A DNA stretch of 64,000 bases from Desulfocapsa sp. (GTDB lineage Bacteria > Desulfobacterota > Desulfobulbia > Desulfobulbales > Desulfocapsaceae). Position 1 is the stretch's first letter. Every line of letters starts with the position of its first letter. Made by a program: the position numbers and the translations under genes. Location of the stretch: NCBI GenBank assembly GCA_013792135.1, contig VMSP01000004.1, positions 1 to 64,000 of the forward strand. The letters are read 5' to 3'. Below the pieces are notes generated by a model. That model ran no database searches. It was not told the origin of the DNA and saw nothing but the letters and a program-made list of their open reading frames with translations. Shown here in pieces: positions 28,257 to 38,300 of this stretch.

Positions 28257-29441
28257 TTATTGCATGCTAATCCTGCTTAATACGGGTCGTAATCCGGCTG
28301 CAACTGGACCGGGAGGGATAGTCTTGCTGATCTCCAGGCCAACCACAACGTCTTTCCCGCTGAGAATAAGAAGATTGTTACCACTGCTCAAGGTGAGCAT
28401 GGTGTATTGCTGTTCCCCTGTTCCCATTGCCTCTTGAAGCTGCTGACTGACAACGGAAATATAGGTTATGAAATTCGATATTTGATCATCAGCTGTCTTG
28501 GCAGCATATACCAGATTGCCATCTTTTGAGACGAGAATGGAATTGCTGATTTCAGGCATTGCGTCCAGCATAGTGATAAATTGCTGCAAGATTGGATTGG
28601 CTGTATGGGTTGAGGCTGTCGTCAGGGTCTCAGCTGTCATAGAGGGAGGGGGAAGAATATCTTCATCTTCGTGGAGGAAGTCGTCAAGTCCCAGGTCCAT
28701 GCCAGTCAGGTCTATGGAGTCGAGAGAGGCGCCGGAAGTGGCGGGCTGGGGTATAGAATTGGTGGGCGATGCGTTTTGCTCGTCTTGCCTTCTGCTCCCC
28801 TCCAGCAGAATAAAACCAAGAGAATCGTGGATTTTTGGTTCAGTGATTTTGCAGGAGTTGTCCAGCACAATCTCTACATTTTTCCAGCTGATGATTGTAA
28901 AGGCGGCATCTTCCCCAGAGAGATCGTCAGTGTCGGCATCCAAGAGATCACCGTTTCTAAAATACATATTACCCTGATGCTTACCAGAGCGAACAGTGAC
29001 GGTGCATGTCTTTTTATCCAGTTCCAGCAACTGGAGAAATGAACTCAGAGAGACTCCGGTGATGAATCCTTTGGAGCGGCCCTCAAGTCCCTTCAGAATC
29101 TTTGTGACCAGCAGGTTGAAGTCGATAGGTTTTTCTATGTATTGAAATGCCCCGATTTCTTTTAGATTTTCTTCAATGTCCGGTGTGCCGAAGGCGGTCA
29201 TGACAATAACGGGGAGCTCGGGATGGTGGGCGCTGAGGTGGGCAACCAGTGCGAAGCCGTCCATCTTGGGCATTTTCAGGTCTGTAAGGACTAGATGGAT
29301 ATCCTGTTCATCCAGGATGGTGACCGCTTCTTCGCCATTATGGGCGGTAATAATGCCAAATTGATCTTCGTAGGACTTAAATCCATCAATCAGGCTGAGC
29401 AAAAAGCTTTCATCATCGTCAACAATAAGAACGGTATTCAT
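28257..29441 (-). CDS. response regulator: REC - DUF4388 - roadblock/LC7
   Basis: A 394-residue regulator. The REC domain (about 1-120) opens MNTVLIVDDDESF and has the phospho-acceptor Asp in VLTDLKMPKMDG and the Lys in YIEKPID. A DUF4388 domain (about 125-230: GVSLSSFLQLLELDKKTCTV, GNMYFRNGDLLDAD) follows. After an acidic linker comes a C-terminal roadblock/LC7-like domain (about 295-385). I start at 29441 because GGGAGTTGCT precedes that ATG; an in-frame start 17 codons upstream precedes no conserved sequence. The output is protein-protein, not DNA binding. It lies between the kinase and a second roadblock gene. Confidence 0.85.
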   Translation of the reverse strand: MNTVLIVDDDESFLLSLIDGFKSYEDQFGIITAHNGEEAVTILDEQDIHLVLTDLKMPKMDGFALVAHLSAHHPELPVIVMTAFGTPDIEENLKEIGAFQYIEKPIDFNLLVTKILKGLEGRSKGFITGVSLSSFLQLLELDKKTCTVTVRSGKHQGNMYFRNGDLLDADTDDLSGEDAAFTIISWKNVEIVLDNSCKITEPKIHDSLGFILLEGSRRQDEQNASPTNSIPQPATSGASLDSIDLTGMDLGLDDFLHEDEDILPPPSMTAETLTTASTHTANPILQQFITMLDAMPEISNSILVSKDGNLVYAAKTADDQISNFITYISVVSQQLQEAMGTGEQQYTMLTLSSGNNLLILSGKDVVVGLEISKTIPPGPVAAGLRPVLSRISMQ

Positions 29442-29624
29442 AGCAACTCCCATACCGGCTTCTGCCGGGTGATAAATGTGACAGTTCATCAAGTGAAAAG
29501 GAGAAGAGGTTTTTCTTTTCTTTCACGCAGTTATTTTGATGAGAAGTGATTTGGTACTATGTATAAATGTAGCTGAATACTTCCTTTTTACCATGCGTAG
29601 TTGGCCTGTGTCCAGAAAAAGCTG

Positions 29625-31874
29625 TCAAAGGCCGGGAATAACAATAAGAACCTTGGTTCCCATGTTATTTTTGCTGCGGATATCGATGGAGCAACTCATC
29701 TTGGAGAGCATTTTTTTGACAATAACCAGGCCTAAACCGGTTCCCTGGGGTTTAGTGGTATAAAAAGGTTTGAATAAATTGCTCTGTTCATGGTCATTGA
29801 TGCCGCAGCCATTGTCGCCAATAATGATATTGATCTGGCCATTTTCTTTCTGAAGCATGGTAAGGGAAATATTTTTTTTTAAGGTTTCAGTAAGGGAGTC
29901 GGCCGCATTGGCGATCAGGTTGAGCAGCACTTGCTGGAAAGCACGGGGGTCGATCATGCCGATGCGTGGTTCTTTAGGGATATTGGTGGTCAGTTGGATG
30001 TCTTTTTGTTTGAGATCTGTTGCGATCAGGGTGAGGAATTTGTTGAGCAGGGCAGTCATATCTGTCTTTTCGATGATCGGGCGTTCAAATATGCTGAAAT
30101 TTTTGAGTGTTTTGAGCAGATATTCAACGCGACCAATATCTGAAAGACCACGATTGATAAAACGTTTGATGTCGCTTTTATCATAGAGTTCGAGGTTGGA
30201 ATCGAGAACCGAGAGAGAGACCTTGATTGAATTGATGGGGTTGCCCAGTTCATGACGAATGCTGGAAAAAATAAATCCGATATTGTCCATGAGGTTTGCG
30301 GCCTCGACAATAGATTCCAGTCGTTTCTTTTCTGTGATATTACGTTTGACGATCACTTGGTGGCTAATGCCTTCCGCTGGATTGAAAGCTGGCGAGATGA
30401 GCATCTCTTCTTCGTAGAGGGCGTGATCTTTGCGATAGTTGGCAAATTGTCCCTGCCATTTTTCTCCATTCTTCAGGGCCGTTGTAATCTCTTTCCATGT
30501 GTTGCTGTCGGTGACGTTCTCAGGATAGAGGGTTTTGATGTGTGTGTTGATGATTTCTGCCTGTGAATAGCCAGTGATGGTTTCACAGGCAGGATTGGCA
30601 TAAAGAATATGGCCTGTAGAGTTGGTTATAAGGGTACAGTCACTTGATTGTTCAATCACTGTTGCTAAGCGGTCTCTTTCTGAACAATCCTGTTGGTTAC
30701 GGATGGTCATGGCCAGGATATTGGCAATAAATTTTAATCCTTGGATCTGTTGCTCGGTAAAAGGAGTTGCATTTGTCAGTCTATCCATGCCGATGATTCC
30801 CCAAAGCTCATTCTTTAACAAAATCGGGATATCAAGAAAGGCCTGGATGCCGAGTTCTTTGAGCCCATTTTGTTCCTGTTCTGACATCTGAGGAGACTGA
30901 TTGTTGATAATATGGCCGTTTTTCAGGAGGGCAACGCAATCAGGATTGTTAAATATCCAGCTATGATCAATGGTTGCCTGGAATTTTTTTTGCTGCCTGA
31001 CTGTCTGTCTGGCGCTTGTATCTGCTTCGACGATGTAGATTCGGTCACTTTCAAGCGGCTGACAGAGGGTGGAGAGCTTGCCGCTGAAACAGTTTTGCCA
31101 GCTGTTTTGGAGATGGGATTGGTCAGTGATTGTCAAAATGGTCTTCCAGATGGCCTCATTGCGGATTAGTCTGTGTGAAGTTTTTTGATCAGTAAATTTT
31201 TGTAATTGTTCCTTGAAGTCGTTAAGAACCTTGAGGGCTGAAAGATTTTGTGATGTCGCAGGATTGTAGTCACTCCTCGGCCTTGTTTTGAGCTTATGGA
31301 GACACCTGTGGGTAGCGGAACGGAGTGTCCTTGAATAAAAATAGATGAAGCCCCCTTGCAAAAATGTGAGTGCAAGCAGACAAAAGGCAAGGGGATTCGT
31401 GTAGGCAGGTGCCTTGAAAACGAGGATGTAAAGCATGGGTATAAGGCCGATGGCGAGAAAACAATAGGCTATTATCGGAATAGCTGCGAGGTAGGTACTG
31501 AAGAGGGTGCAGATACAAAAGAGAAACAGGGTATGTATGGCATAGAGCAGCAAGGTACCATTTGTGATAAGCAGACTGCTGCTTCCCCAACAGAGAGCCA
31601 GTAGTAGACAGATGAAAAGCAGAAGACGATAGGTCTTACTAATCTTTAGCGTTGATCCTCGGTGGGCATGAACAATTAAAAAAATATACAAAAAGGAAAG
31701 ACAGGTGTAGCAGAGTATTCCAGATAAAAGAAGAGCCTTGGGAAGTGTTTTCCAAAAAATGGTTGTTTCCATAAAGACCGCTGCGAGAGCTGTCAGTTGG
31801 ATATGGGGGCCATATAGATAAAGGCCGCGGAGGGCGTTGTGGAGAAATCTGGTAGATCCAGAGATGGGTGGCAT
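29625..31874 (-). CDS. membrane sensor histidine kinase (7TM-like, GAF, PAS)
   Basis: About 749 residues from the ATG at 31874; the frame is open further, to 32000, but neither start has a clear ribosome site. The N-terminal 200 residues contain about six to seven TM helices. A GAF domain (about 225-395), a PAS domain (about 405-520, CTLITNSTGHILYANPACETITGYS), a HisKA domain with the phospho-acceptor His in SIRHELGNPINSIKVSLSVL, and HATPase (NLIANAADSL, IGDNGCGI, GTGLGLVIVKKML) follow. It would phosphorylate the regulator encoded 183 bases downstream. Signal unknown. Confidence 0.88.
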   Translation of the reverse strand: MPPISGSTRFLHNALRGLYLYGPHIQLTALAAVFMETTIFWKTLPKALLLSGILCYTCLSFLYIFLIVHAHRGSTLKISKTYRLLLFICLLLALCWGSSSLLITNGTLLLYAIHTLFLFCICTLFSTYLAAIPIIAYCFLAIGLIPMLYILVFKAPAYTNPLAFCLLALTFLQGGFIYFYSRTLRSATHRCLHKLKTRPRSDYNPATSQNLSALKVLNDFKEQLQKFTDQKTSHRLIRNEAIWKTILTITDQSHLQNSWQNCFSGKLSTLCQPLESDRIYIVEADTSARQTVRQQKKFQATIDHSWIFNNPDCVALLKNGHIINNQSPQMSEQEQNGLKELGIQAFLDIPILLKNELWGIIGMDRLTNATPFTEQQIQGLKFIANILAMTIRNQQDCSERDRLATVIEQSSDCTLITNSTGHILYANPACETITGYSQAEIINTHIKTLYPENVTDSNTWKEITTALKNGEKWQGQFANYRKDHALYEEEMLISPAFNPAEGISHQVIVKRNITEKKRLESIVEAANLMDNIGFIFSSIRHELGNPINSIKVSLSVLDSNLELYDKSDIKRFINRGLSDIGRVEYLLKTLKNFSIFERPIIEKTDMTALLNKFLTLIATDLKQKDIQLTTNIPKEPRIGMIDPRAFQQVLLNLIANAADSLTETLKKNISLTMLQKENGQINIIIGDNGCGINDHEQSNLFKPFYTTKPQGTGLGLVIVKKMLSKMSCSIDIRSKNNMGTKVLIVIPGL

Positions 31875-32212
31875 ATGAGTTCTAGGTGAAGGGGAAAAAT
31901 AAAAAAAAGTCCTATTCTGAAATTGTATAATCTCACAAAGCATAGCAGAAGATGAACGAAACAACAAAAAAATGCTGGATGTTTTTTGGGGCTTTAGCAA
32001 AGCAAGTGTGGTGAGAAGTGCTTGCTGAGATGAAGGTTCAAATAATTGTTGCAGTAATTGGCTGATATTGTAAGTAAAATAATAGTGGCTTGAGTTTTTA
32101 TTGTGAAAAAAGTATAATTTTTTTTATTTTAATGGGCAATTGGCGTAAGCGTTAGTTTGGATTTTTTAACGTAACGTTCTAATATCATGTTTAAAATATT
32201 TTTATATTGTGT

Positions 32213-32229
32213 TTGGCATAAGAAATGCT
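32213..32229 (+). promoter_or_regulatory. sigma-54-like promoter
   Basis: TTGGCATAAGAAATGCT has the GG (32215-32216) and GC (32227-32228) exactly 10 bases apart, as the -24/-12 promoter requires; the flanking T and A also fit, but TGGCAT-N5-ATGCT is not a perfect consensus. It is 100 bases before the DUF362 gene. The 329-base gap 32001-32329 otherwise contains an AACGT-A-ACGTT palindrome (32169-32179), AT-rich stretches, and the hairpin at 32257. Confidence 0.5.
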
Positions 32230-32256
32230 ATGTTTATTGTATCTCTTCTCTCCTGG

Positions 32257-32291
32257 AAAAAGCCGGTCCGCTCTTGTGTGACTGGCTTTTT
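32257..32291 (+). terminator. intrinsic terminator in the DUF362 leader
   Basis: AAAAAGCCGGTC (32257-32268) pairs with GACTGGCTTTTT (32280-32291) through one G-T wobble, ending in a five-T run. It lies between the sigma-54-like promoter and the DUF362 start (32330). A transcript from that promoter would stop after about 50 bases unless antiterminated. Confidence 0.7.
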
Positions 32292-32329
32292 CTATTTCCA
32301 GGGTTCCTGTTTAGCTCTCTTTCTCTCTT

Positions 32330-33265
32330 ATGGTTGCATCTATCTCTGTTGCTCTTGAGCGTTGCCAGGGGTATGAACGTAAGGTTCTGCAGTCTGTGCT
32401 TGAGCGAGTCATTCCGTGTATTGGTGAATTAAACCTGTCGCCTGGTACCAGGGTTTTGCTGAAGCCCAATCTGATCAGCGCCAGCGCTCCCTCTCTTGCC
32501 TGTACCCATGCGGGGTTTGTTGCCGCTGTTGCTGCCTGGTTTCTTGATCATGGTTGTCGAGTCGTGATCGGTGATTCGCCAGCCTTTGGCAGTGCCATAA
32601 ATGCAGTGGAGCGTCAGGGGATTGCCAAGGCCGTCCTGGGGATGAATATCCAGGTTGTCGAATTCGCATCTGTTGTATACAGGCGCTTGCCAAGCGGAAT
32701 CTCCGTTGGTATTGCCGCGGAGGCCCTTGATTGTGATCTTTTGGTGAATCTTCCCAAGATTAAAGCCCATGACCAGATGTATGTAAGTATGGCAGTGAAA
32801 AATATTTTTGGTATAGTGAGAGGGCCACGCAAGTCCTGGCTCCATATGCGCTATGGGGGATCGCATATGGAGTTTGCCAGGATTATCTTGGACCTTCAAG
32901 AATTATTGCCGGAGAACATCACCCTTGCCGATGGTATTGAGGTGATGCACAGGCATGGCCCTATGCATGGAGAGTTGCTGTCTCTAGGGTGTCTTGCCGG
33001 CTCAAAAAGCCCGGTGGCTCTTGATACAGCCATGTTGGCACTTCTTGAGCTTGAATCCGTCAAAAGTCCATTGTGGCGCGTTGCCAGAGAGCGTGCTCTG
33101 TCTGGTGCGCAGCTTTCCGGGATAGAATTTCCTTTGTTGGCACCATCTGACTTCATCGGGTCAGGTTTTATGGCTCCGAAAATTTTAAATCCTGTACGTT
33201 TCAGGCCACTGCGATATGTTTTTAATTCCTTGAAGCGAGTTGTTCTTGGCTTGCATCGGGAATAA
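32330..33265 (+). CDS. DUF362-domain protein
   Basis: A 311-residue protein of the DUF362 family: LKPNLISASAPSLACTHAGFVAAVAAWF near the N-terminus (split by the family's CTHP-like motif), VVIGDSPAFGSA, and LLVNLPKIKAHDQMYVSMAVKNIFGIV. The family is common in anaerobes and often carries a ferredoxin domain; this one does not. The conserved Cys, Asp, Lys and His residues suggest an active site, but no reaction is firmly known. It stands before fabL and maf on the same strand; an operon is possible with a 98-base gap. Confidence 0.85.
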   Translation: MVASISVALERCQGYERKVLQSVLERVIPCIGELNLSPGTRVLLKPNLISASAPSLACTHAGFVAAVAAWFLDHGCRVVIGDSPAFGSAINAVERQGIAKAVLGMNIQVVEFASVVYRRLPSGISVGIAAEALDCDLLVNLPKIKAHDQMYVSMAVKNIFGIVRGPRKSWLHMRYGGSHMEFARIILDLQELLPENITLADGIEVMHRHGPMHGELLSLGCLAGSKSPVALDTAMLALLELESVKSPLWRVARERALSGAQLSGIEFPLLAPSDFIGSGFMAPKILNPVRFRPLRYVFNSLKRVVLGLHRE

Positions 33266-33363
33266 TAATAGTATTAAGTGTGCAGATAAGATCTGGCATA
33301 ACAGATAATGGAAATTACCAAAATAACGCTTTAATTTAATCTATTTTTACTGGGATATATGTC

Positions 33364-34116
33364 ATGTTTGATTTACAGGGAAAAGTCGCTTTGGTAACAG
33401 GTGGATCACGTGGGATCGGCAGGGCAATTGCCATCAGGCTGGCTGAAAATGGTGTGCAAGTAGTGGTGAATTATGTGCGGCATAAGCGCGATGCCGAAGA
33501 GACGGCAAGTGTCATAGAAAAACAAGGTGGTCGTTGTCTTCTGGTTAAGGCGAATGTGGCTGAAGAGGCTGACGTCGAGGCAATGTTTGAGATTATTACC
33601 AAGGAATTTGGCGTACTGGATATTCTGGTTTCCAATGCGGCCTCTGGGGTTCTGAAGCCGGTTATGGAACTTACTCAGCGTCACTGGGACTGGGCTATGG
33701 ATATCAATGCCAGGGCTTTGCTGACCTTGGTGCAGAGGGGCTTTCCGCTGATGAGCCGGGGGAGCAGGGTTTTGGCGGTCTCCAGCCTCGGTGCCACCCG
33801 GGCTATTGAAAATTATACAACAGTGGGTGCCTCAAAGGCCGCCCTGGAGTCTCTTGTGCGGCATCTGGCTGTGGAGTTTGGACCTGAGGGGATCAATGTG
33901 AATACCCTCAGTGCTGGCGCAGTGGATACGGATGCCTTGAAGAAATTTCCCAATCGGGATGAGATCCTTGAGACAGCCTTGCGCCGGACTCCGCTGGGCC
34001 GACTCACCACCCCTGATGATGTTGCTGATGTGGCATTGTTCCTCTGTTCGCATCTGGCGGCAATGATTCAGGGGCAGGTGGTTACCGTTGATGGCGGTTA
34101 TGCTATCAGAGGGTAA
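33364..34116 (+). CDS. fabL: enoyl-ACP reductase III (FabL-type SDR)
   Basis: A 250-residue short-chain dehydrogenase. The Rossmann motif is TGGSRGIGRAIAIRLAENG. The segment NAASGVLKPVMELTQRHWDW and the following DINARALL, and later SLGATRAIENYTTVGASKAALE and SAGAVDTDALKKFPNRDE, closely resemble Bacillus subtilis FabL, which reduces trans-2-enoyl-ACP with NADPH in fatty acid elongation. The active-site Tyr and Lys are in YTTVGASKAA. The alternative is a 3-ketoacyl-ACP reductase, but the NAASGVL and NYTTVG signatures favour FabL. The stop overlaps the maf start (TAATG). Confidence 0.85.
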   Translation: MFDLQGKVALVTGGSRGIGRAIAIRLAENGVQVVVNYVRHKRDAEETASVIEKQGGRCLLVKANVAEEADVEAMFEIITKEFGVLDILVSNAASGVLKPVMELTQRHWDWAMDINARALLTLVQRGFPLMSRGSRVLAVSSLGATRAIENYTTVGASKAALESLVRHLAVEFGPEGINVNTLSAGAVDTDALKKFPNRDEILETALRRTPLGRLTTPDDVADVALFLCSHLAAMIQGQVVTVDGGYAIRG

Positions 34117-34796
34117 TGGGCAAGGAGATTGTCAAAAATGATGGTGGAATAGATAAAAGGTGTCATGTGCACAATTCGTCATGCAAAAGGAAGCTGCAGC
34201 CAATCTATCGTAGCTGTAAATCCTTGGTTCTGGCGTCAGCTTCACCTCGCCGGCAAGGATATCTTCTGGATCTTGGACTGGAGTATCGTGTCCATGTCGC
34301 TGATATTGATGAAACGCCATTCCCGGAAGAAAAGCCGCACGCTTTTGTTCGACGGATGGCTGTGGAGAAGGCCAGGCCGATTATGGATCTTTATCCTGAT
34401 GCTTGGATTGTGGCTGCGGATACGGTTGTCAGCCTTGCGGATGTCATTTTGGGAAAACCAAAAGACAGCGTGGATGCCGTGTCTATGTTGATGCAACTTT
34501 CCGGGATGGAGCATTGGGTGCAGACAGGGATATGTCTTGCCTGCCGTCAGGAAGGGGTTGTTGCTGTGCAGTCGGTGAGTACCCGTGTTGTTTTCAGTTC
34601 TTTCCCCGAGAAAGTGGCGCAGGCGTATGTGGCAACCGGTGAACCTCTTGACAAGGCTGGTTCCTATGGGGTTCAGGGAAAGGGGGCTTTTCTGGTTAAA
34701 GAACTTGAGGGCTCTTATTCAAACGTGGTGGGCTTACCCTTGTGTGAACTGTTGCTTATGCTTGAAGACCATGGTGTCATTGCTGTTGCAGTATAA
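34116..34796 (+). CDS. maf: Maf-family nucleoside triphosphate pyrophosphatase
   Basis: House-cleaning nucleotide pyrophosphatase that hydrolyses modified or non-canonical NTPs. The fold begins about residue 37 with LVLASASPRRQGYLLDLG, followed by FPEEKPHAFVRRMAVEKA, the metal-binding WIVAADTVV, the LGKPKD loop and GSYGVQGKGAFLV. The 226 residues include an N-terminal extension of about 35 residues that most Maf proteins lack; the true start may be internal, though the ATG at 34116 is coupled to the fabL stop. Confidence 0.93.
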   Translation: MGKEIVKNDGGIDKRCHVHNSSCKRKLQPIYRSCKSLVLASASPRRQGYLLDLGLEYRVHVADIDETPFPEEKPHAFVRRMAVEKARPIMDLYPDAWIVAADTVVSLADVILGKPKDSVDAVSMLMQLSGMEHWVQTGICLACRQEGVVAVQSVSTRVVFSSFPEKVAQAYVATGEPLDKAGSYGVQGKGAFLVKELEGSYSNVVGLPLCELLLMLEDHGVIAVAV

Positions 34797-34878
34797 TTTC
34801 TCAGTCGGACAGGCTGGGTAAGCTACCAGGTGAGACCATGTAATGGTATGTTTCAGTCGTTATCAAAAGTGCCTCTAT

Positions 34879-35038
34879 ACAATTCTCAGCAGAATTTACT
34901 GAATTGCCCAGCAATAGGGTTATTCTGTAACAGCGACCTTCTTGGCTACAATCAAGTCTCAATCGCCCCGAGGCTGGCCTCCTTCAACATTTCTTGCTGA
35001 GAATTGTTGAAGGAGGCATATTATCAAATGACTTGATT
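34879..35038 (+). other. intergenic region with competing hairpins, possible structured RNA
   Basis: The gap 34797-35318 (522 bases) has no convincing gene. It contains three pairings that interlock. (a) 34977-34994 with 35000-35017, 17 of 18 pairs, 5-base loop. (b) ACAATTCTCAGCA at 34879-34891 with TGCTGAGAATTGT at 34995-35007, 13 perfect pairs. (c) AATCAAGTC at 34950-34958 with GACTTGATT at 35030-35038, 9 perfect pairs enclosing (a). Pairings (a) and (b) use the same bases and cannot form together. A TTTT follows (c). This could be a leader switch for the large gene at 35319, an sRNA, or remnants of a palindromic repeat. Confidence 0.5.
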
Positions 35039-35318
35039 TTAAGGGCAAGGATTTGTTCAGAATTGATCAGAAAGAGTTTTGTGAGAGGGATTCTAAGCCG
35101 TTGTTCAAAAATAACTGTAACAATGCAGTAACATAACGGCCCCTAAATAAGAGGCCGCATTCCTTGACTTTTACGGTTTATTTATGGTAGGCCAGTAATA
35201 ATAATGATATTAAGAATCTTTTCGCGGTGAGACTGGTGAATAGATGGCAGTTTGTGACTGCAAGAGTTTTGAACAGTGAGTAAAATAAATATCTTGAAAA
35301 AAGAAGATAGGGTATTTT

Positions 35319-38300
35319 ATGGTAAGTGTTGATCGGCAACAACATGCTTTAGAGGTCTTAAAGTGTATCAACAAGGCGATCACTAATCTCCGCCTTTATC
35401 CTGAGCAGTCTGTACAGGTAAGTAATACAGTGGAGAAGGCCTACTCTGAGCTGAAGGTCTTTTTGCGTCTGTATGGAACCCTCAATTTTGGTTTTCACAA
35501 AGGTGTGCCGACTCTCGATGGTGTTATTTTTGAAAGAAAAGGACGGGAACAGTTGGATGACCTGTCCCTGGTTGATTTTCTGGATAAGGCGGGACTTACG
35601 GGTATGACTCTGGCTCAGGGGCTTGATCGTAAGCGATTTAAGCAGGTATTGTCTTTTTTTACCACCCATCATGAGCAGATTCAAAAATCCGGGGGGATTG
35701 CTGCGTTTGTGAAAGACACTGGTCTGGGCGCTGTTTTCCTTGAAGATAGTGATAGCGATGTGGTTCAGGAACAGATTGTTACCCACAGCTTTAGTGATTA
35801 TCTGCAACAAATAATGGTGCTGGGTGTTCGGCAGGATCAGTTTCGTTCTTTACTCCGGCAGGGAGAGGAAAAACCGCAGAACGAGGATATACAACATGAA
35901 TTGACAGGGGCAAAGGGTATTGATGTCTTTGTTGCCGCTGTCTGTTTTGTGCTTCAGGACTTGCAACGGGCAGGTGTTTATGGAGTTTCTTCTGGTTTTA
36001 ACCAGTTGCTGGAGAATATGAGCACTGCGTTGAAAGAAGAAGAAATTCGACAGGTCGCAGTTGGGGCTGCCTCGAAATTGAATGTAAATCTGGACAAGGG
36101 CTCCATGGCGCTGCTCGTCTGTCAGAGCTTTGCAACGCGTTTTGGCGAATTGTTGTTTGCCACTCTTATTGCCGCCATTGACAAAGAACGCTTTCGCTCT
36201 CTGGTTGATTTCCTGAGACAGGAAGGAGAGAGGCTGGATGGATCTCTGAATCAGGTGGATGCAGAGTCCAGCCAGCTAGTGAATGAAACCTGTCAGCGCC
36301 TGCTGGAAACGGGAAAAGGACGGCAGCTGCATGCCATCGAGAACATGGGCATGACAGAAAAACAACGGCAAAGTAAGCGGTTGCAGTCGGGATTAATCGC
36401 GCTTACGCGAGGCAATCTGGATGGATTAAGAAATAAAGAGATATTGCTGCATCTCCCCGTCACTTTTGAGCGACTGTTAATAAATAAAAAAGAAAATGTT
36501 GCTGCTGCCATTATCCAGACCCTTGTGGGGGCGATCAAACTTGAAGATGAGGAGTTGCGTCTTCGTTCAGGGCAGAGTCTTGGTTTAATCGGGGAAAAGC
36601 TGGTTGCCCTGGATTATTGGGGATGGTTGGAAAAATTAACCCCCACATTCCTTTTCTGGGTAAGAAGAGCTGAAGATGTAGATGATGCCTGTACTCTTAT
36701 TGTTAAGGTGTTACAGGAGATTCTGACCCATGCTCAAAAAATAGAAAATGAGGATCTGGTTGATAAGATTCTCCCCCTCTTCTATGCTATTCGCTCCGGG
36801 GCATTAGCGAAAACGATAGAGATTAGGAATCTGGTGGGCCAGATTCAGGATAAGACTGTAGACCAAAGCGTCCTTCAGGCATATCTCGATCAGTCCTTTG
36901 TGAAACCGATTAAGGCGATGTGTTGTCAGAAGATTGTCATGCATGGTCCGCTGGGCATCCAATTTTTGCTGGACGCATTGTTAACGAATAACAGTAGGCC
37001 AGAGCGGATCAGGCTGTTGAAAATTCTGGCTGGCGTCGGCGGCGAGCTCTCCCCACTTCTTCTTGCGCGATTGCAGGAGCCCATGCCTTGGTATGGAAAA
37101 CGTAATCTCATCAGGTTGCTGGCTGCAACTGGTAATGAAGGAGACGTCGTTGCTGTGCAGGGATATCTTACCCATGATGACCTACGGGTTCAAAGTGAGG
37201 CCCTGTCCTGTATTTATAAGCTCAGTGATCAAAAAAAGAAGCAGTATCTTCTTGAAGTGTTACCGCGGATTAGTGAGAAATTGAAATTTCAGGTGGTTCA
37301 AGCCTTGGCCGCAGTGGTGGACGAAGAGGTGGTCGAGGTCCTGGTTGAACTCTTGCAGGATGAAAAGTATTTCTCGGATGATATCAAAACAACACTTCTG
37401 GTCAGTATCTGTGAGACTCTGGGGCGGAGTGGCTCTGCTCAGGCGCAAAAAGTCTTGCAGCTCATGTCAGGAAAAGAAAATGTCCGCTCTAAAAAGATGG
37501 CCAAAGAAGTGTGGCAGGCTGCTCAGCGGGGATTGGCATTGCTTGATGTGAGTCGCAGGCAGCAGAAAGAGCGGCATTCCGAGATTCAGAAGAGCTCAAA
37601 GAACGCGGTCAGGCTGGCTCAGTCCGGGCAGAACAGGTCCGGGACAGTGTATACTCCGGTAACAAATCTGGCCGAGGAGCAGGAAATCTATACATTGCTT
37701 GCTCAAAACAAAAAAGTAGCAGCAAAAGGCCTTCTTTTGGATCTGATCTCTACCATGAGCTATCTCCGGCAGTTTGATCAGGCAGAAGTGCTTTGTCAAC
37801 GTTTGGTTGAGATTGACCCCTTAGCCATGGAAGATATTATAAAAGCTACTGAACTGGTTGCAGAACAGAGAGCTGCCGGTAGTGATCAGGGGCAGAGTCT
37901 GAGTTGGGTGGAACTTTATGATTTTCTGACCACTGAAGAATTCAAAACCTTTTATTCTTCCATGGAGCAGGTGACGTTTAGCCCCGATGAGAAAATTGTG
38001 GATCAGGGTGATCTGCAGCAACGTCTTTTCTTTATTAATAAGGGACGGGTTAAGCTGTTCTCCCGGGATCTTCATGGCAATGATATTCTGTTGAAAACAG
38101 TAGGGCCAGGGGAGATTTTTGGTTTAGATTCTTTTTTTAAGGCATCAGTCTGGACCGTCAATGCGGCAAGTGTTGGTACGGTTGATGTCTTTGTTTTGCC
38201 TCACGAGGCACTCCGCAGATGGCAGAATAGCTTTCCTGATCTGGAGTTCAAACTGCAGAATTTCTGTCAGCAGCTTGTTGAGCATGATGCTCTTAAAGTT

